33,634 bases of DNA from CAYINJ01 sp964364745. GTDB taxonomy: Bacteria; Patescibacteriota; Patescibacteriia; JACRDY01. The stretch spans positions 1 to 33,634 of the forward strand of contig CAYINJ010000004.1 in the NCBI GenBank assembly GCA_964364745.1, given 5' to 3'. Under the pieces are notes generated by a model that did not search any database, was not told the DNA's origin, and was given only the letters and a program-made list of their open reading frames with translations. A program made the position numbers and the translations under genes. The first letter of the stretch is position 1. Every line of letters starts with the position of its first letter. This document shows, in pieces, positions 8,235-14,668 of this stretch.

Positions 8235-8663
8235 TTAAAAGGGAATATCTTCGACTTTGATCTCTTCTTCGACGGGCTCATCGCTGGCGGCCGGGGCGGG
8301 CGGGCTGACCGGTCGACTGGCACCACCGTCACTGCCGCGGCGGTCGAGCATGACCATGTTGTCGGCCACGATTTCGGTCTTATAGTGTTTAACGCCGTCC
8401 TGGCTTTCCCAGTCACGGGTTTGCAGCCGGCCTTCGATATAGACCTTACTGCCTTTGTGCAAGTATTGGCCACAAATGTCAGCTAACTTGCGCCAAGCGA
8501 CCACACTGTGAAACTCGGCCTTTTCTTGCTTCTGGCCGGCGGTGTCCTTCCAGACAAAGTTGGTGGCGACGGAAAACGAAGCGACGTTGGTGCCTTGCGG
8601 CGTGGTGCGAACTTCAGGATCACGGGTGAGATTGCCGATGATCATGACTTTGTTGAGGTTCAT
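8235..8663 (-). CDS. ssb: single-stranded DNA-binding protein
   Basis: 142 residues from the chosen start. OB-fold domain from MNLNKVMIIGNLTRDPEVR through FHSVVAWRKLADICGQYLHKGSKVYIEGRLQTRDW, a Gly/Pro/Ala-rich linker, and the acidic tip IKVEDIPF, the protein-docking tail typical of bacterial SSB. The frame is open 16 codons further upstream (ATG at 8711), but the preceding residues do not match SSB, and the second ATG begins exactly at the family start, so 8663 is preferred. The gene sits between rpsF and rpsR, the classic order in bacteria. It coats ssDNA in replication and repair. Confidence 0.94.
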   Translation of the reverse strand: MNLNKVMIIGNLTRDPEVRTTPQGTNVASFSVATNFVWKDTAGQKQEKAEFHSVVAWRKLADICGQYLHKGSKVYIEGRLQTRDWESQDGVKHYKTEIVADNMVMLDRRGSDGGASRPVSPPAPAASDEPVEEEIKVEDIPF

Positions 8664-8753
8664 ATCCCAAACATTTTTATGAGTAAAGATGGTGGAAGTC
8701 ACGAGGGCCAAAGCCCAGACGACAACCGACGGCCACCATCGACTCGGGTGTTG

Positions 8754-9269
8754 TTAGAGGATGGAGGTGTCGATCAATTCATCGAGCTTTTTGTCCAGCG
8801 CTTCCATGTCGACTTTGGTATCAGCTTTTTTGGCCAGGGCTTTTTTGGGCGCATCAGCCGCTGGGGTGGCGTCGAGCGGTTTCAACGCCGCTTCGGCCAG
8901 CATGGCCGCGGCCCGTTCCCGACGTTCCTTGTCTTTGGAACGCTCGGCGGCCGTTGGTTCTTGCTTGGCCACGATTAAATGGCGCAGCACTTCCGGGGCG
9001 AGGCGCAGGGCGGTGTTAAGCGACGCCAACTGATCAGTTTTGGCGTTGAATTCCGCAATAAAGTAATACCCGTGATGAATATCATTGATCGGGTACGCCA
9101 ACTTGCGCTTCCCTAAGCTGTCTTCGTAGGTGATAATGCCGCCGTGTTCGGCGACGATCGCCCGTACCCGTTCATTGACCGGCCCGAGCTCATCGGCCGT
9201 GTATTTGACGGGGATAACGTAGAGCAGCTCGTAATGTTTGACTGGCACGTCGTGCTGGTCTGTCTCCAT
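8754..9269 (-). CDS. rpsF: 30S ribosomal protein S6 with long C-terminal tail
   Basis: 171 residues against about 95-135 usual. The S6 fold covers residues ~10-105 (HYELLYVIPVKYTADEL, EDSLGKRKLAYPINDIHHGYYFIAEF, LRLAPEVLRHLIVAKQ). The remaining ~65 residues are an Ala/Lys/Glu/Asp-rich, probably disordered or helical tail ending DKKLDELIDTSIL. It partners S18, encoded two genes downstream. First gene of the operon, behind an unusually long leader (see 9339-9518). ATG 9269 has no Shine-Dalgarno sequence; an in-frame GTG eight codons on is an alternative start. Confidence 0.95.
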   Translation of the reverse strand: METDQHDVPVKHYELLYVIPVKYTADELGPVNERVRAIVAEHGGIITYEDSLGKRKLAYPINDIHHGYYFIAEFNAKTDQLASLNTALRLAPEVLRHLIVAKQEPTAAERSKDKERRERAAAMLAEAALKPLDATPAADAPKKALAKKADTKVDMEALDKKLDELIDTSIL

Positions 9270-9338
9270 AGTAGCGAATTGCAGTTAATCAATGAATAAA
9301 GAAAAATTAATCAATTTCTAAACTAATTGCCGGGCATT

Positions 9339-9396
9339 AAAAAAGCCCTTTCATCCGGAAAGGGACAGCTCAACCGCGGGCGGTAAAGGTCCTTTC
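9339..9396 (-). promoter_or_regulatory. putative transcription attenuator in the rpsF-ssb-rpsR-efp leader
   Basis: On the minus strand a 7-bp hairpin, CCCTTTC/GAAAGGG (9364-9358 with 9352-9346), is followed by six U (9344-9339): a complete intrinsic terminator about 70 nt before rpsF. Just upstream, GAAAGGAC (9396-9389) can pair instead with GTCCCTTTC (9366-9358 and beyond into the 5' terminator arm), enclosing a small ACCG/CGGT hairpin. The two folds share the same strand and exclude each other, the arrangement of an antiterminator/terminator switch. No complete gene ends upstream on this strand, so the terminator has no other obvious client. The S6-S18 dimer would be a natural ligand, but that is inference. 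Confidence 0.5.
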
Positions 9397-9404
9397 TGGC
9401 GATT

Positions 9405-9428
9405 AATTTGGCTAAAACTTGCCAAATT
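9405..9428. repeat. perfect 8-bp inverted repeat upstream of rpsF operon
   Basis: AATTTGGC and GCCAAATT flank an 8-nt spacer. It lies inside the proposed rpsF leader, so it is either an RNA hairpin of that leader or an operator between the diverging rpsF and methyltransferase units. Confidence 0.5.
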
Positions 9429-9489
9429 GATTCTCCCAAAAAAGGGAAAACCGTGGGAATTGCCGAGAAATGTAAACTTCAACGCGGTC

Positions 9490-9518
9490 AGTGTAGCTGA
9501 TGGCTGGGGAAAAATCAA
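9490..9518 (-). promoter_or_regulatory. candidate promoter of the rpsF operon
   Basis: On the minus strand TTGATT (9518-9513), a 17-bp spacer and TACACT (9495-9490). Start near 9483 would give a leader of about 210 nt that contains the inverted repeat and the attenuator. The rest of 9429-9591 holds no recognised gene. The frame of the plus-strand methyltransferase stays open through it for 55 codons, but that extension does not resemble the family. Confidence 0.45.
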
Positions 9519-9591
9519 GTCGAGGCAGCCGAAACAGCGCGGTGCTGTACAGACCGGGCGGCTTTCGTTAGAATGTGGGTATTCTATTGTT

Positions 9592-10806
9592 ATGCGCTAT
9601 TTTGCGATCTTAGGAAATAATTGGCAACTGTCCGCCGCCGAGCTGGACAGTGTCTTACCGCGTTATCATGGCCGGCTGATCAGCACCGCCGCCGCCGCGG
9701 CCTTGTTTGAGGCCGCGGATGATTTAGATGTTGAACGATTAATAATGGGGTTGGGCGGGACAATTAAACTGGGTCGCGTCTTAACCAACATTCCGACCAA
9801 CAAACTCACCGTCGAGCACTTGGCTAATTTAGCCAAACCGAAAAGTAGTAGTAAGTTTCATTTCGGCCTGTCGGTTTATGCCTTGTCCGGCGCGGCCCCG
9901 AAGCAGTGGACGAAGTTCGGTGGCGAGCTCAAACGCCATTGGCAAGCGATGGGCAAAAGCGTCCGCCACGTCACGTCGCGAGATCCGGTTTTGTCTTCGG
10001 TCACCATTGCTAAAAATCGCTTGCTGAAAAATGGCTTAGAATATTGTTTGTTAGTTGATGGGGCTACGGTTTACGTCGGCCAAACCACGGCCGTGCAGCA
10101 CGTCGGCGAATACGCGCGACGCGACACTGATCGACCCGGCCGAAACGCGGTCCGGGGGATGTTGCCGCCAAAAGTCGCGCAAATGATGCTTAATTTCGCG
10201 GCGGTCACGACCGAAGCCACCATTCTTGACCCTTTCTGCGGCAGTGGGACGATCGTGCAAGAAGCGCTCTTGCGCGGCCAGACGACCGTGATCGGAACGG
10301 ACAACACGCGGCGAGCGATCGCTGACGCCACCAAAAACTTAGCCGCGTTGGCCCAGCAGCATGCCGACTTAACCACGCCCAAACTACTAGTCGCGGACGC
10401 TCGCCAACTCTCGACCATTCTGCCGCCCAAAAGTGTTGATGCCGTTGTGACGGAGCCACTGCTTGGTCCGCCGCTGAAAGGGGTCGAGTCGCCCAAAGAA
10501 ATTATTGTTATCACTCAAGCACTGTCCACGCTCTATCGCGCCGCGCTGGCCAACTGGACTAAGATTTTAAAATCCGGCGCGAAGGTCGTAATTATTTTCC
10601 CGATCATTGCCGGTCGACCATCGATGACGGCACGGGATCTGAAACGGCTTGGGCAATTGGGCTACACGCCGGCCTGGTCGATTACGGCGCAGACCGCCGG
10701 GCTGCTTTCACCTCGCCAGTCGTTGGTCTATCAGCGGCCCGGTCAACGCGTGACGCGGGAAATTTTTGTCTGGCAGTATAAATCGGTCATGAAAAGCAAG
10801 CAATAA
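9592..10806 (+). CDS. Trm11/UPF0020-type RNA (guanine-N2-) methyltransferase
   Basis: 404 residues from ATG 9592 (MRYFAILGNNWQLSAAEL), the start typical of this family; an upstream in-frame TTG at 9427 adds 55 residues unlike any methyltransferase and is rejected. The N-terminal half is THUMP/Trm11-like (LGGTIKLGRV). The C-terminal half is a Rossmann SAM methyltransferase with motif I ILDPFCGSGTIVQEALLRG, an acidic residue at the end of strand 2 (VIGTDNTRRAI) and the catalytic loop TEPLLGPPLKG in place of the usual DPPY. Family members make m2G/m2,2G in tRNA. The TEP-x-LGPP variant keeps the Pro-Pro but replaces Asp/Asn by Glu, so substrate and activity need care. clpP begins 58 bp after it. 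Confidence 0.82.
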   Translation: MRYFAILGNNWQLSAAELDSVLPRYHGRLISTAAAAALFEAADDLDVERLIMGLGGTIKLGRVLTNIPTNKLTVEHLANLAKPKSSSKFHFGLSVYALSGAAPKQWTKFGGELKRHWQAMGKSVRHVTSRDPVLSSVTIAKNRLLKNGLEYCLLVDGATVYVGQTTAVQHVGEYARRDTDRPGRNAVRGMLPPKVAQMMLNFAAVTTEATILDPFCGSGTIVQEALLRGQTTVIGTDNTRRAIADATKNLAALAQQHADLTTPKLLVADARQLSTILPPKSVDAVVTEPLLGPPLKGVESPKEIIVITQALSTLYRAALANWTKILKSGAKVVIIFPIIAGRPSMTARDLKRLGQLGYTPAWSITAQTAGLLSPRQSLVYQRPGQRVTREIFVWQYKSVMKSKQ

Positions 10807-10807
10807 C

Positions 10808-10836
10808 TTGAAAAACCGCTCGCTTCATGGTACCGT
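10808..10836 (+). promoter_or_regulatory. candidate clpP promoter
   Basis: TTGAAA, 17-bp spacer, TACCGT with a TG one base upstream of the -10. It begins right after the methyltransferase stop and 29 bp before the clpP ATG. Confidence 0.35.
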
Positions 10837-10864
10837 CAGAGTACGTAATTCATTTGTTATCGCT

Positions 10865-11449
10865 ATGTCCTACCTGATCCCGATGGTGGTGGAGAAGTCG
10901 CAATTTGGCGAGCGGGCTTATGATATCTACTCCCGCCTGTTGAAAGACCGGATTATTTTTCTCGGCTCACCGATCGATGATGCGGTGGCTAACACCATTA
11001 TTGCCCAGTTGTTGTTTTTGGAATCAGAAGACAGCAAAAAATCAATTAAACTCTACATCAATTCACCCGGTGGCGCGGTCACGGCTGGCATGGCGATCTA
11101 TGACACCATGCAGTATGTGAAGTGTGATGTGGCGACCTGCTGCGTTGGACTGGCGGCCTCCATGGGCGCCACCCTCTTAGCCGCCGGCGCTCCCGGCCAC
11201 CGGTTTGCGTTGCCGAATGCCGAGATCATGATTCATCAGGTCATGGGCGGCGCCGAGGGTCAGGCGGCCGACATCAAGATCCGAGCCGAGCGCATTTTGA
11301 AGATCCGCGACAATCTCGATAAAATCTTGGCCAAACACACCGGCCAGCCATTAGCGCGGATTCAGAAAGATACCGACCGCGATTACTTCATGACCGCTGA
11401 TGAGGCCAAGAAATATGGTTTGATTGATAAGGTGATTAATGGGAAGTAA
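10865..11449 (+). CDS. clpP: ATP-dependent Clp protease proteolytic subunit
   Basis: 194 residues, the length of a mature ClpP. The catalytic triad is visible at Ser99 (GLAASMGAT), His124 (MIHQVMGG) and Asp173 (KDTDRDYFM), each offset by two from the mature E. coli numbering. The handle region and IPMVVEKSQFGERAYDIYSRLLKDRIIFLG N-terminal loop are canonical (recognisable as YDIYSRLLKDRIIFLG). The frame is open 19 codons upstream to a TTG, but ATG 10865 (MSYLIPMVVE) matches the family start and avoids an unneeded propeptide. ClpP forms a tetradecamer fed by ClpX/ClpC; no Clp ATPase gene is in the window. A terminator follows directly. Confidence 0.96.
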   Translation: MSYLIPMVVEKSQFGERAYDIYSRLLKDRIIFLGSPIDDAVANTIIAQLLFLESEDSKKSIKLYINSPGGAVTAGMAIYDTMQYVKCDVATCCVGLAASMGATLLAAGAPGHRFALPNAEIMIHQVMGGAEGQAADIKIRAERILKIRDNLDKILAKHTGQPLARIQKDTDRDYFMTADEAKKYGLIDKVINGK

Positions 11450-11463
11450 GATCTAGCTAATAC

Positions 11464-11495
11464 AAAATCCTCCCGTTTTTGGCGAGAGGATTTTT
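11464..11495. terminator. bidirectional terminator between clpP and the HU gene
   Basis: AAAATCCTC (11464-11472) pairs with GAGGATTTT (11486-11494); T-run on the plus side and an A-rich start that gives U residues on the minus side. Placed between two converging genes. Confidence 0.75.
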
Positions 11496-11505
11496 GATAA
11501 TCAAA

Positions 11506-11853
11506 CTAAACAGTCGGCGTGGCCGGTGGCGGGGGAGGCGGCGCGGCGGCTGGCCCCGCCACCGGCGGGGCTGGCTGCGAGGCCTTCAGCGTTTCTTTCA
11601 GAACTTTGCCGGCTTTAAACTTGGCCACCTTCACCGGTGGAATAGTAATGTTTGACTTGGTGCGCGGATTGATCCCTTCGCGGCCTTTGCGGACGCGGGC
11701 CGAAAAAGTGCCAAAACCAGTCAACGTGACTTCACCGCCGGCCTTGATCGTGTCCATGATGATGGCCAAGAGGCCATCAATTACGTCCTCGGCCTGTTTT
11801 TTGGTCACTTGGGCTTTGCCCGCGACGGTCTCGATAAGCGTGGCTTTGTTCAT
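11506..11853 (-). CDS. HU-family DNA-binding protein with Pro/Ala-rich tail
   Basis: 115 residues. The first ~92 form a complete HU fold: MNKATLIETVAGKAQVTKKQAEDVIDGLLAII is the dimerisation helix pair (recognisable by KATLIETVA and KKQAEDVI), GEVTLTGFGTFSARVRKGREGINPRTK contains the conserved GFGTF and the arm with GxNPRT, and the fold ends in KVAKFKAGKVLKETL. An unusual tail rich in Pro and Ala (QPAPPVAGPAAAPPPPPP) follows; most HU proteins stop near residue 90. It bends and packages DNA as a dimer. Its own near-consensus promoter lies inside the 3' end of ymdB. Confidence 0.95.
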   Translation of the reverse strand: MNKATLIETVAGKAQVTKKQAEDVIDGLLAIIMDTIKAGGEVTLTGFGTFSARVRKGREGINPRTKSNITIPPVKVAKFKAGKVLKETLKASQPAPPVAGPAAAPPPPPPATPTV

Positions 11854-11887
11854 ATGCCAGCCAATTGAGGAGTAGGTAAGTACGTTA

Positions 11888-11916
11888 AGTATACTATACC
11901 ACCACCACGGTGTCTA
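11888..11916 (-). promoter_or_regulatory. strong promoter for the HU gene
   Basis: Minus strand TAGACA (11916-11911), exactly 17 bp, TATACT (11893-11888); 5/6 and 5/6 matches to the sigma-70 consensus. The -35 and spacer lie within the last codons of ymdB. Expected start near 11881, giving a 28-nt leader. Confidence 0.75.
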
Positions 11917-12727
11917 ATCGCTCAATGGTCACGGCGCGACCGGTGGTCGGGTCAATCGACAACAAAACCGCGTTGATTTGGGCCGGGCCGGACTCGGGAA
12001 TATCATGGTCGCCAAGTCCCGTGCCGGCCAAATAGGCGGCCACGATCGGTTCAGGCGCTAATCCTAGGATGGAATGATGAGCGCCGACCAAGCCGACATC
12101 GGTGACGTAGGCCGTGCCATGAGGCAGGAGCTCGGCGTCAGCCGTGGGGATGTGGGTATGCGAACCGGTGACGGCCGAGACGCGCCCGTCGACATGGAAA
12201 CCAAAAGCCCGTTTTTCCGAACTGGCCTCGCCGTGAAAATCCACGGTGATCATTTTAATGTCGGGATGACGAGCGAGGATTTCATCAATCGTCGAAAAGG
12301 CGTTATCAACCGGACTGGTGACGTGATGTTTCATGAACAAGTCACCGACGACATTAGTGACCAAGAGGGGGCCCTTAGCCGTGGGGATGACGCGCTCGCC
12401 TAAGCCCGACACATCAAGACCGGAGTAATTAGCCGGCCGGACGAGGAGCTCATTGGTCGACAAGAGCAGTTGACCTTCCGGCTTGCGGAAAGTGTGATTG
12501 CCGCCAGTGCCGACATCGACGCCGGCGGTTTTTAATTCTTCCCAGGTGCCGGCGGTCATACTCGAACCATGCGCCAAGTTTTCGACGTTGGCGATCACTA
12601 AATCAACGTGATGCTGGCGGCGCCAGACGGGCAGAACTTGCTGTAGCGCCCGCCGACCGATTTTACCGAAGACATCGCCTAAGATTAAGACGACGAGCGG
12701 GGATGGTTTTTTGGAGAAGATACTCAT
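11894..12727 (-). CDS. ymdB: YmdB-family metallophosphoesterase
   Basis: 277 residues. Calcineurin-like dimetal fold with LILGDVFGKIGRRAL (first metal Asp), NVENLAHGSSMT, the GGNHTF motif, VDFHGEASSEK and VTGSHTHIPTADA carrying further metal-binding histidines. In Bacillus, YmdB is a cyclic-nucleotide phosphodiesterase encoded beside rny that affects biofilm and motility gene expression; it belongs to the TIGR00282 group. Here it also lies just downstream of rny on the same strand, separated by 90 bp filled by palindromic repeats. This conserved linkage supports both calls. The substrate in this organism is unknown. Confidence 0.9.
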   Translation of the reverse strand: MSIFSKKPSPLVVLILGDVFGKIGRRALQQVLPVWRRQHHVDLVIANVENLAHGSSMTAGTWEELKTAGVDVGTGGNHTFRKPEGQLLLSTNELLVRPANYSGLDVSGLGERVIPTAKGPLLVTNVVGDLFMKHHVTSPVDNAFSTIDEILARHPDIKMITVDFHGEASSEKRAFGFHVDGRVSAVTGSHTHIPTADAELLPHGTAYVTDVGLVGAHHSILGLAPEPIVAAYLAGTGLGDHDIPESGPAQINAVLLSIDPTTGRAVTIERLDTVVVV

Positions 12728-12728
12728 A

Positions 12729-12810
12729 GTGGGATATTCCCTGGGATTGCCTGCCTGCCGGCAGGCAGGCTCCCCCAGCCGCAGGGCCCTGCGGCTGGGT
12801 CGCCAATGAC
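12729..12810. repeat. double-palindrome repeat between rny and ymdB
   Basis: A stretch of about 43 nt (12729-12771) is almost identical to 15909-15953. It contains a perfect 22-nt palindrome (12749-12770, half-site GCCTGCCTGCC). It is followed by a second perfect 26-nt palindrome (12774-12799, half-site CCCAGCCGCAGGG) and a degenerate CGCCAATGAC end related to the CTCGCAATGAC termini of the other elements. It lies in the transcribed spacer of the rny-ymdB unit, so it can form strong RNA hairpins there. Confidence 0.85.
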
Positions 12811-12817
12811 GATAGTA

Positions 12818-14347
12818 TTAGCGGGCGTACTCGATCACCCGCTTTTCGCGGATGACCGTGACTTTAATTTCGCCAGGATACTTCAATTCGTCTTCAATTT
12901 TCTTGGCGATGTCTCGCGCGGTTTGAGCGGCGTGGAAGTCATCCAGCTGATCGGCCGAGACGAACACCCGCACCTCCCGGCCGGCCTGAATGGCGTAGGA
13001 TTTTTCCACGCCGGGGAAACTAGTGGTGATTTTCTCCAGTTCATCGAGTCGCTTGAGGTAATTTTCGTAACTGTCCTTCCGCGCGCCGGGTCGCGCGCCG
13101 GAAATCGCGTCGGCCACTTTGACAATACAGGCCTCCAGCGTCGGTGGCTTATCTTCGTGGTGGGTCAGAATCGGTGCAATTACTTCTTCGGTCAGGCCAA
13201 ACTTGCGACCGATACTGGCGCCAATTTCGGGGTGCGTCCCTTGGACTTCATGGTCGACGGCTTTACCGATGTCATGGAGTAAACCACCCTTTTTGGCGAT
13301 GACCACGTCCGCGCCGAGCTGTTGAGCCAGCAGGGCCGAGAGGTGGGCGACCTCAATCGAGTGATACAAAATGTTTTGGCCATAGCTAGTGCGATACTTC
13401 AGCCGGCCGATAATTTGGACTAACTTCGGATCAAAGCCGGTGATGCCTAGTTCGTAGAGGGCTTCTTCGCCGGACTTTTTGATGTCTAAGGCAATCGTCT
13501 TCTTGGCTTCTTCGACCGCCTCTTCGATCCGCGCCGGATGAATCCGCCCGTCCGAGATTAATTTTTCTAAGGCCAACTTGGCAATGTGACGGCGAATCGG
13601 CGAAAAGCCGGAGACGGTAATGGCCTGCGGCGTGTCATCAACGATAATTTCCGTGCCGGTCATTTGTTCAATCACGCGGATGTTGCGCCCTTCCCGGCCG
13701 ATGATCCGTCCCTTCATTTCATCGGAGGGTAGATGGATGGTGGTGGTGGTCATCTCCACGGCTTGCGAGCCGGCACAGCGCTGAATGGCCAACGACACCA
13801 TGTCGCGAGCTTGGCGCTCGATTTCTTCGGCTTCGGTGGCTTGCAGTTTATGAATCCGGGAGGCCAGTGCTTCCTGGCTTTGGGCTTCGACGTTACGCAA
13901 CAACACCTCGCGCGCCTCGGCCGTGGACAGGGCGGCGATTTTTTCGAGCTTAGCCATTTGTTCATCCCGAATGGTCGAGAGCTTCTTCTTGGCCTCGTCG
14001 AGCTGTTGGGACTTACTTTGGAGTTCTTCTTGCTTGGACTCCAGTTCAAGTAGCTTTTGGTCAAACTTGTTTTCGCGATCTTCCAGGCGCTGTTGGGCGG
14101 CCTGGATATCTTTGCGGCGCTGTTGTTCTTCGCGTTTCGCCTCTTCGATGACCGCGAGCGATTTTTCGTTAGCGGCAATTAATTTTTCTTGGGCCTTATT
14201 CTTGGCTTCGGTCAAAATCTTTTCGACCTTGGCGGTGGCCGATTCAATCTTCCGACTCGACATGGCGCGGTGGATCAGAATGCCGGCACCAAGACCAATG
14301 ATGGCCGTGCCGATCGCCACCATTAACGAAATAAAAGTGAACGACAT
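12818..14347 (-). CDS. rny: ribonuclease Y
   Basis: 509 residues, normal length. One N-terminal membrane anchor (about residues 4-26) is followed by a long charged coiled coil (about 30-190), a KH RNA-binding domain (IHLPSDEMKGRIIGREGRNIRVIEQMTG, recognisable by the GRIIGREGRNIR core) and an HD phosphodiesterase domain with LLHDIGKAVDHE, HHEDKPPT and VKVADAISGARPGARKD. RNase Y is a membrane-bound endonuclease that initiates mRNA decay in many bacteria lacking RNase E. ymdB follows on the same strand. A candidate RNA gene with its own terminator lies upstream, so rny may be expressed partly by read-through. Confidence 0.96.
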   Translation of the reverse strand: MSFTFISLMVAIGTAIIGLGAGILIHRAMSSRKIESATAKVEKILTEAKNKAQEKLIAANEKSLAVIEEAKREEQQRRKDIQAAQQRLEDRENKFDQKLLELESKQEELQSKSQQLDEAKKKLSTIRDEQMAKLEKIAALSTAEAREVLLRNVEAQSQEALASRIHKLQATEAEEIERQARDMVSLAIQRCAGSQAVEMTTTTIHLPSDEMKGRIIGREGRNIRVIEQMTGTEIIVDDTPQAITVSGFSPIRRHIAKLALEKLISDGRIHPARIEEAVEEAKKTIALDIKKSGEEALYELGITGFDPKLVQIIGRLKYRTSYGQNILYHSIEVAHLSALLAQQLGADVVIAKKGGLLHDIGKAVDHEVQGTHPEIGASIGRKFGLTEEVIAPILTHHEDKPPTLEACIVKVADAISGARPGARKDSYENYLKRLDELEKITTSFPGVEKSYAIQAGREVRVFVSADQLDDFHAAQTARDIAKKIEDELKYPGEIKVTVIREKRVIEYAR

Positions 14348-14399
14348 AGGGTGGATACCCGGTCGATCGTGGACCGCAGGGCGGTGACTAGAGTATGCG

Positions 14400-14426
14400 A
14401 AAAATCAATCGCTAGATTAGCGATTG
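14400..14426 (-). terminator. intrinsic terminator upstream of rny
   Basis: On the minus strand CAATCGCTA and TAGCGATTG (14426-14418 and 14414-14406) form a perfect 9-bp stem with a 3-nt loop, followed by A and five U (14404-14400). It ends a transcript that begins upstream of rny rather than a known gene. Confidence 0.8.
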
Positions 14427-14601
14427 CCGGAGCGTGTCATGAAAGAGACAGGGGTCAAAGTCATGGGAATTAAGGTAAGGCGGCGGCTTGAAGTCAGGCA
14501 GAACTAACGGGGTTTCAAGGCCGGCCACCGACACACCGGATCACTCGCACATCAGTCCGCGCTACCGCCAAAAATCAATCGGGACGGTTATGAGTGAAGT
14601 A
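14400..14601 (-). ncRNA. candidate structured RNA (~200 nt) or attenuated rny leader
   Basis: The 321-bp gap between rny and folD has no ORF, yet on the minus strand it is bounded by a good promoter (14635-14607) and a strong terminator (14426-14400), giving an RNA of about 200 nt. Inside, GGCcTTGAA and TTCAAGCC (around 14524-14486) form a stem with one bulged C, continuing across a 5-nt bulge into GTTAG/CTGAC. GGCGG near 14568 can pair with CCGCC near 14483. The 12-mer AAAAATCAATCG (plus strand) occurs at both ends (14400-14411 and 14570-14581). It lacks the signature sequences of RNase P RNA, tmRNA and SRP RNA, and its ends do not pair like 6S RNA. It could instead be a regulated 5' leader of rny. 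Confidence 0.4.
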
Positions 14602-14606
14602 ATCCG

Positions 14607-14635
14607 AGGATACCACGAATTGGTCTAGATTGCAA
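14607..14635 (-). promoter_or_regulatory. minus-strand promoter sharing its -35 with folD
   Basis: TTGCAA (14635-14630), 17 bp, TATCCT (14612-14607), with TG one base before the -10 (TGgTATCCT). Drives the candidate RNA and possibly rny. TTGCAA is its own reverse complement, so the same six bases also serve the opposite promoter. Confidence 0.6.
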
Positions 14636-14657
14636 TACTGGCAAAATGTGCTATAGT
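14630..14657 (+). promoter_or_regulatory. folD promoter, likely giving a leaderless mRNA
   Basis: TTGCAA, 16 bp, TATAGT (14652-14657). Only 11 bases separate the -10 from the folD ATG, so the transcript should begin about four bases before the start codon. There is no Shine-Dalgarno sequence. Confidence 0.65.
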
Positions 14658-14668
14658 TTGGCTGTTTT

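Noticed and set aside
8664..8711. Longer SSB starting at 8711
   Set aside because: The 16 additional residues are not SSB-like; the conserved OB-fold begins at the second ATG (MNLNKVMIIGNL).
9427..9591. N-terminal extension of the methyltransferase from TTG 9427
   Set aside because: The 55 residues do not resemble any methyltransferase, the family start MRYFAILG falls at 9592, and the region carries minus-strand promoter and leader signals.
14400..14601. RNase P RNA, SRP RNA or 6S RNA upstream of rny
   Set aside because: None of the characteristic sequences (GAGGAAAGTCC type core, GGAAGCAGCC tetraloop region, paired ends with central bubble) is present.
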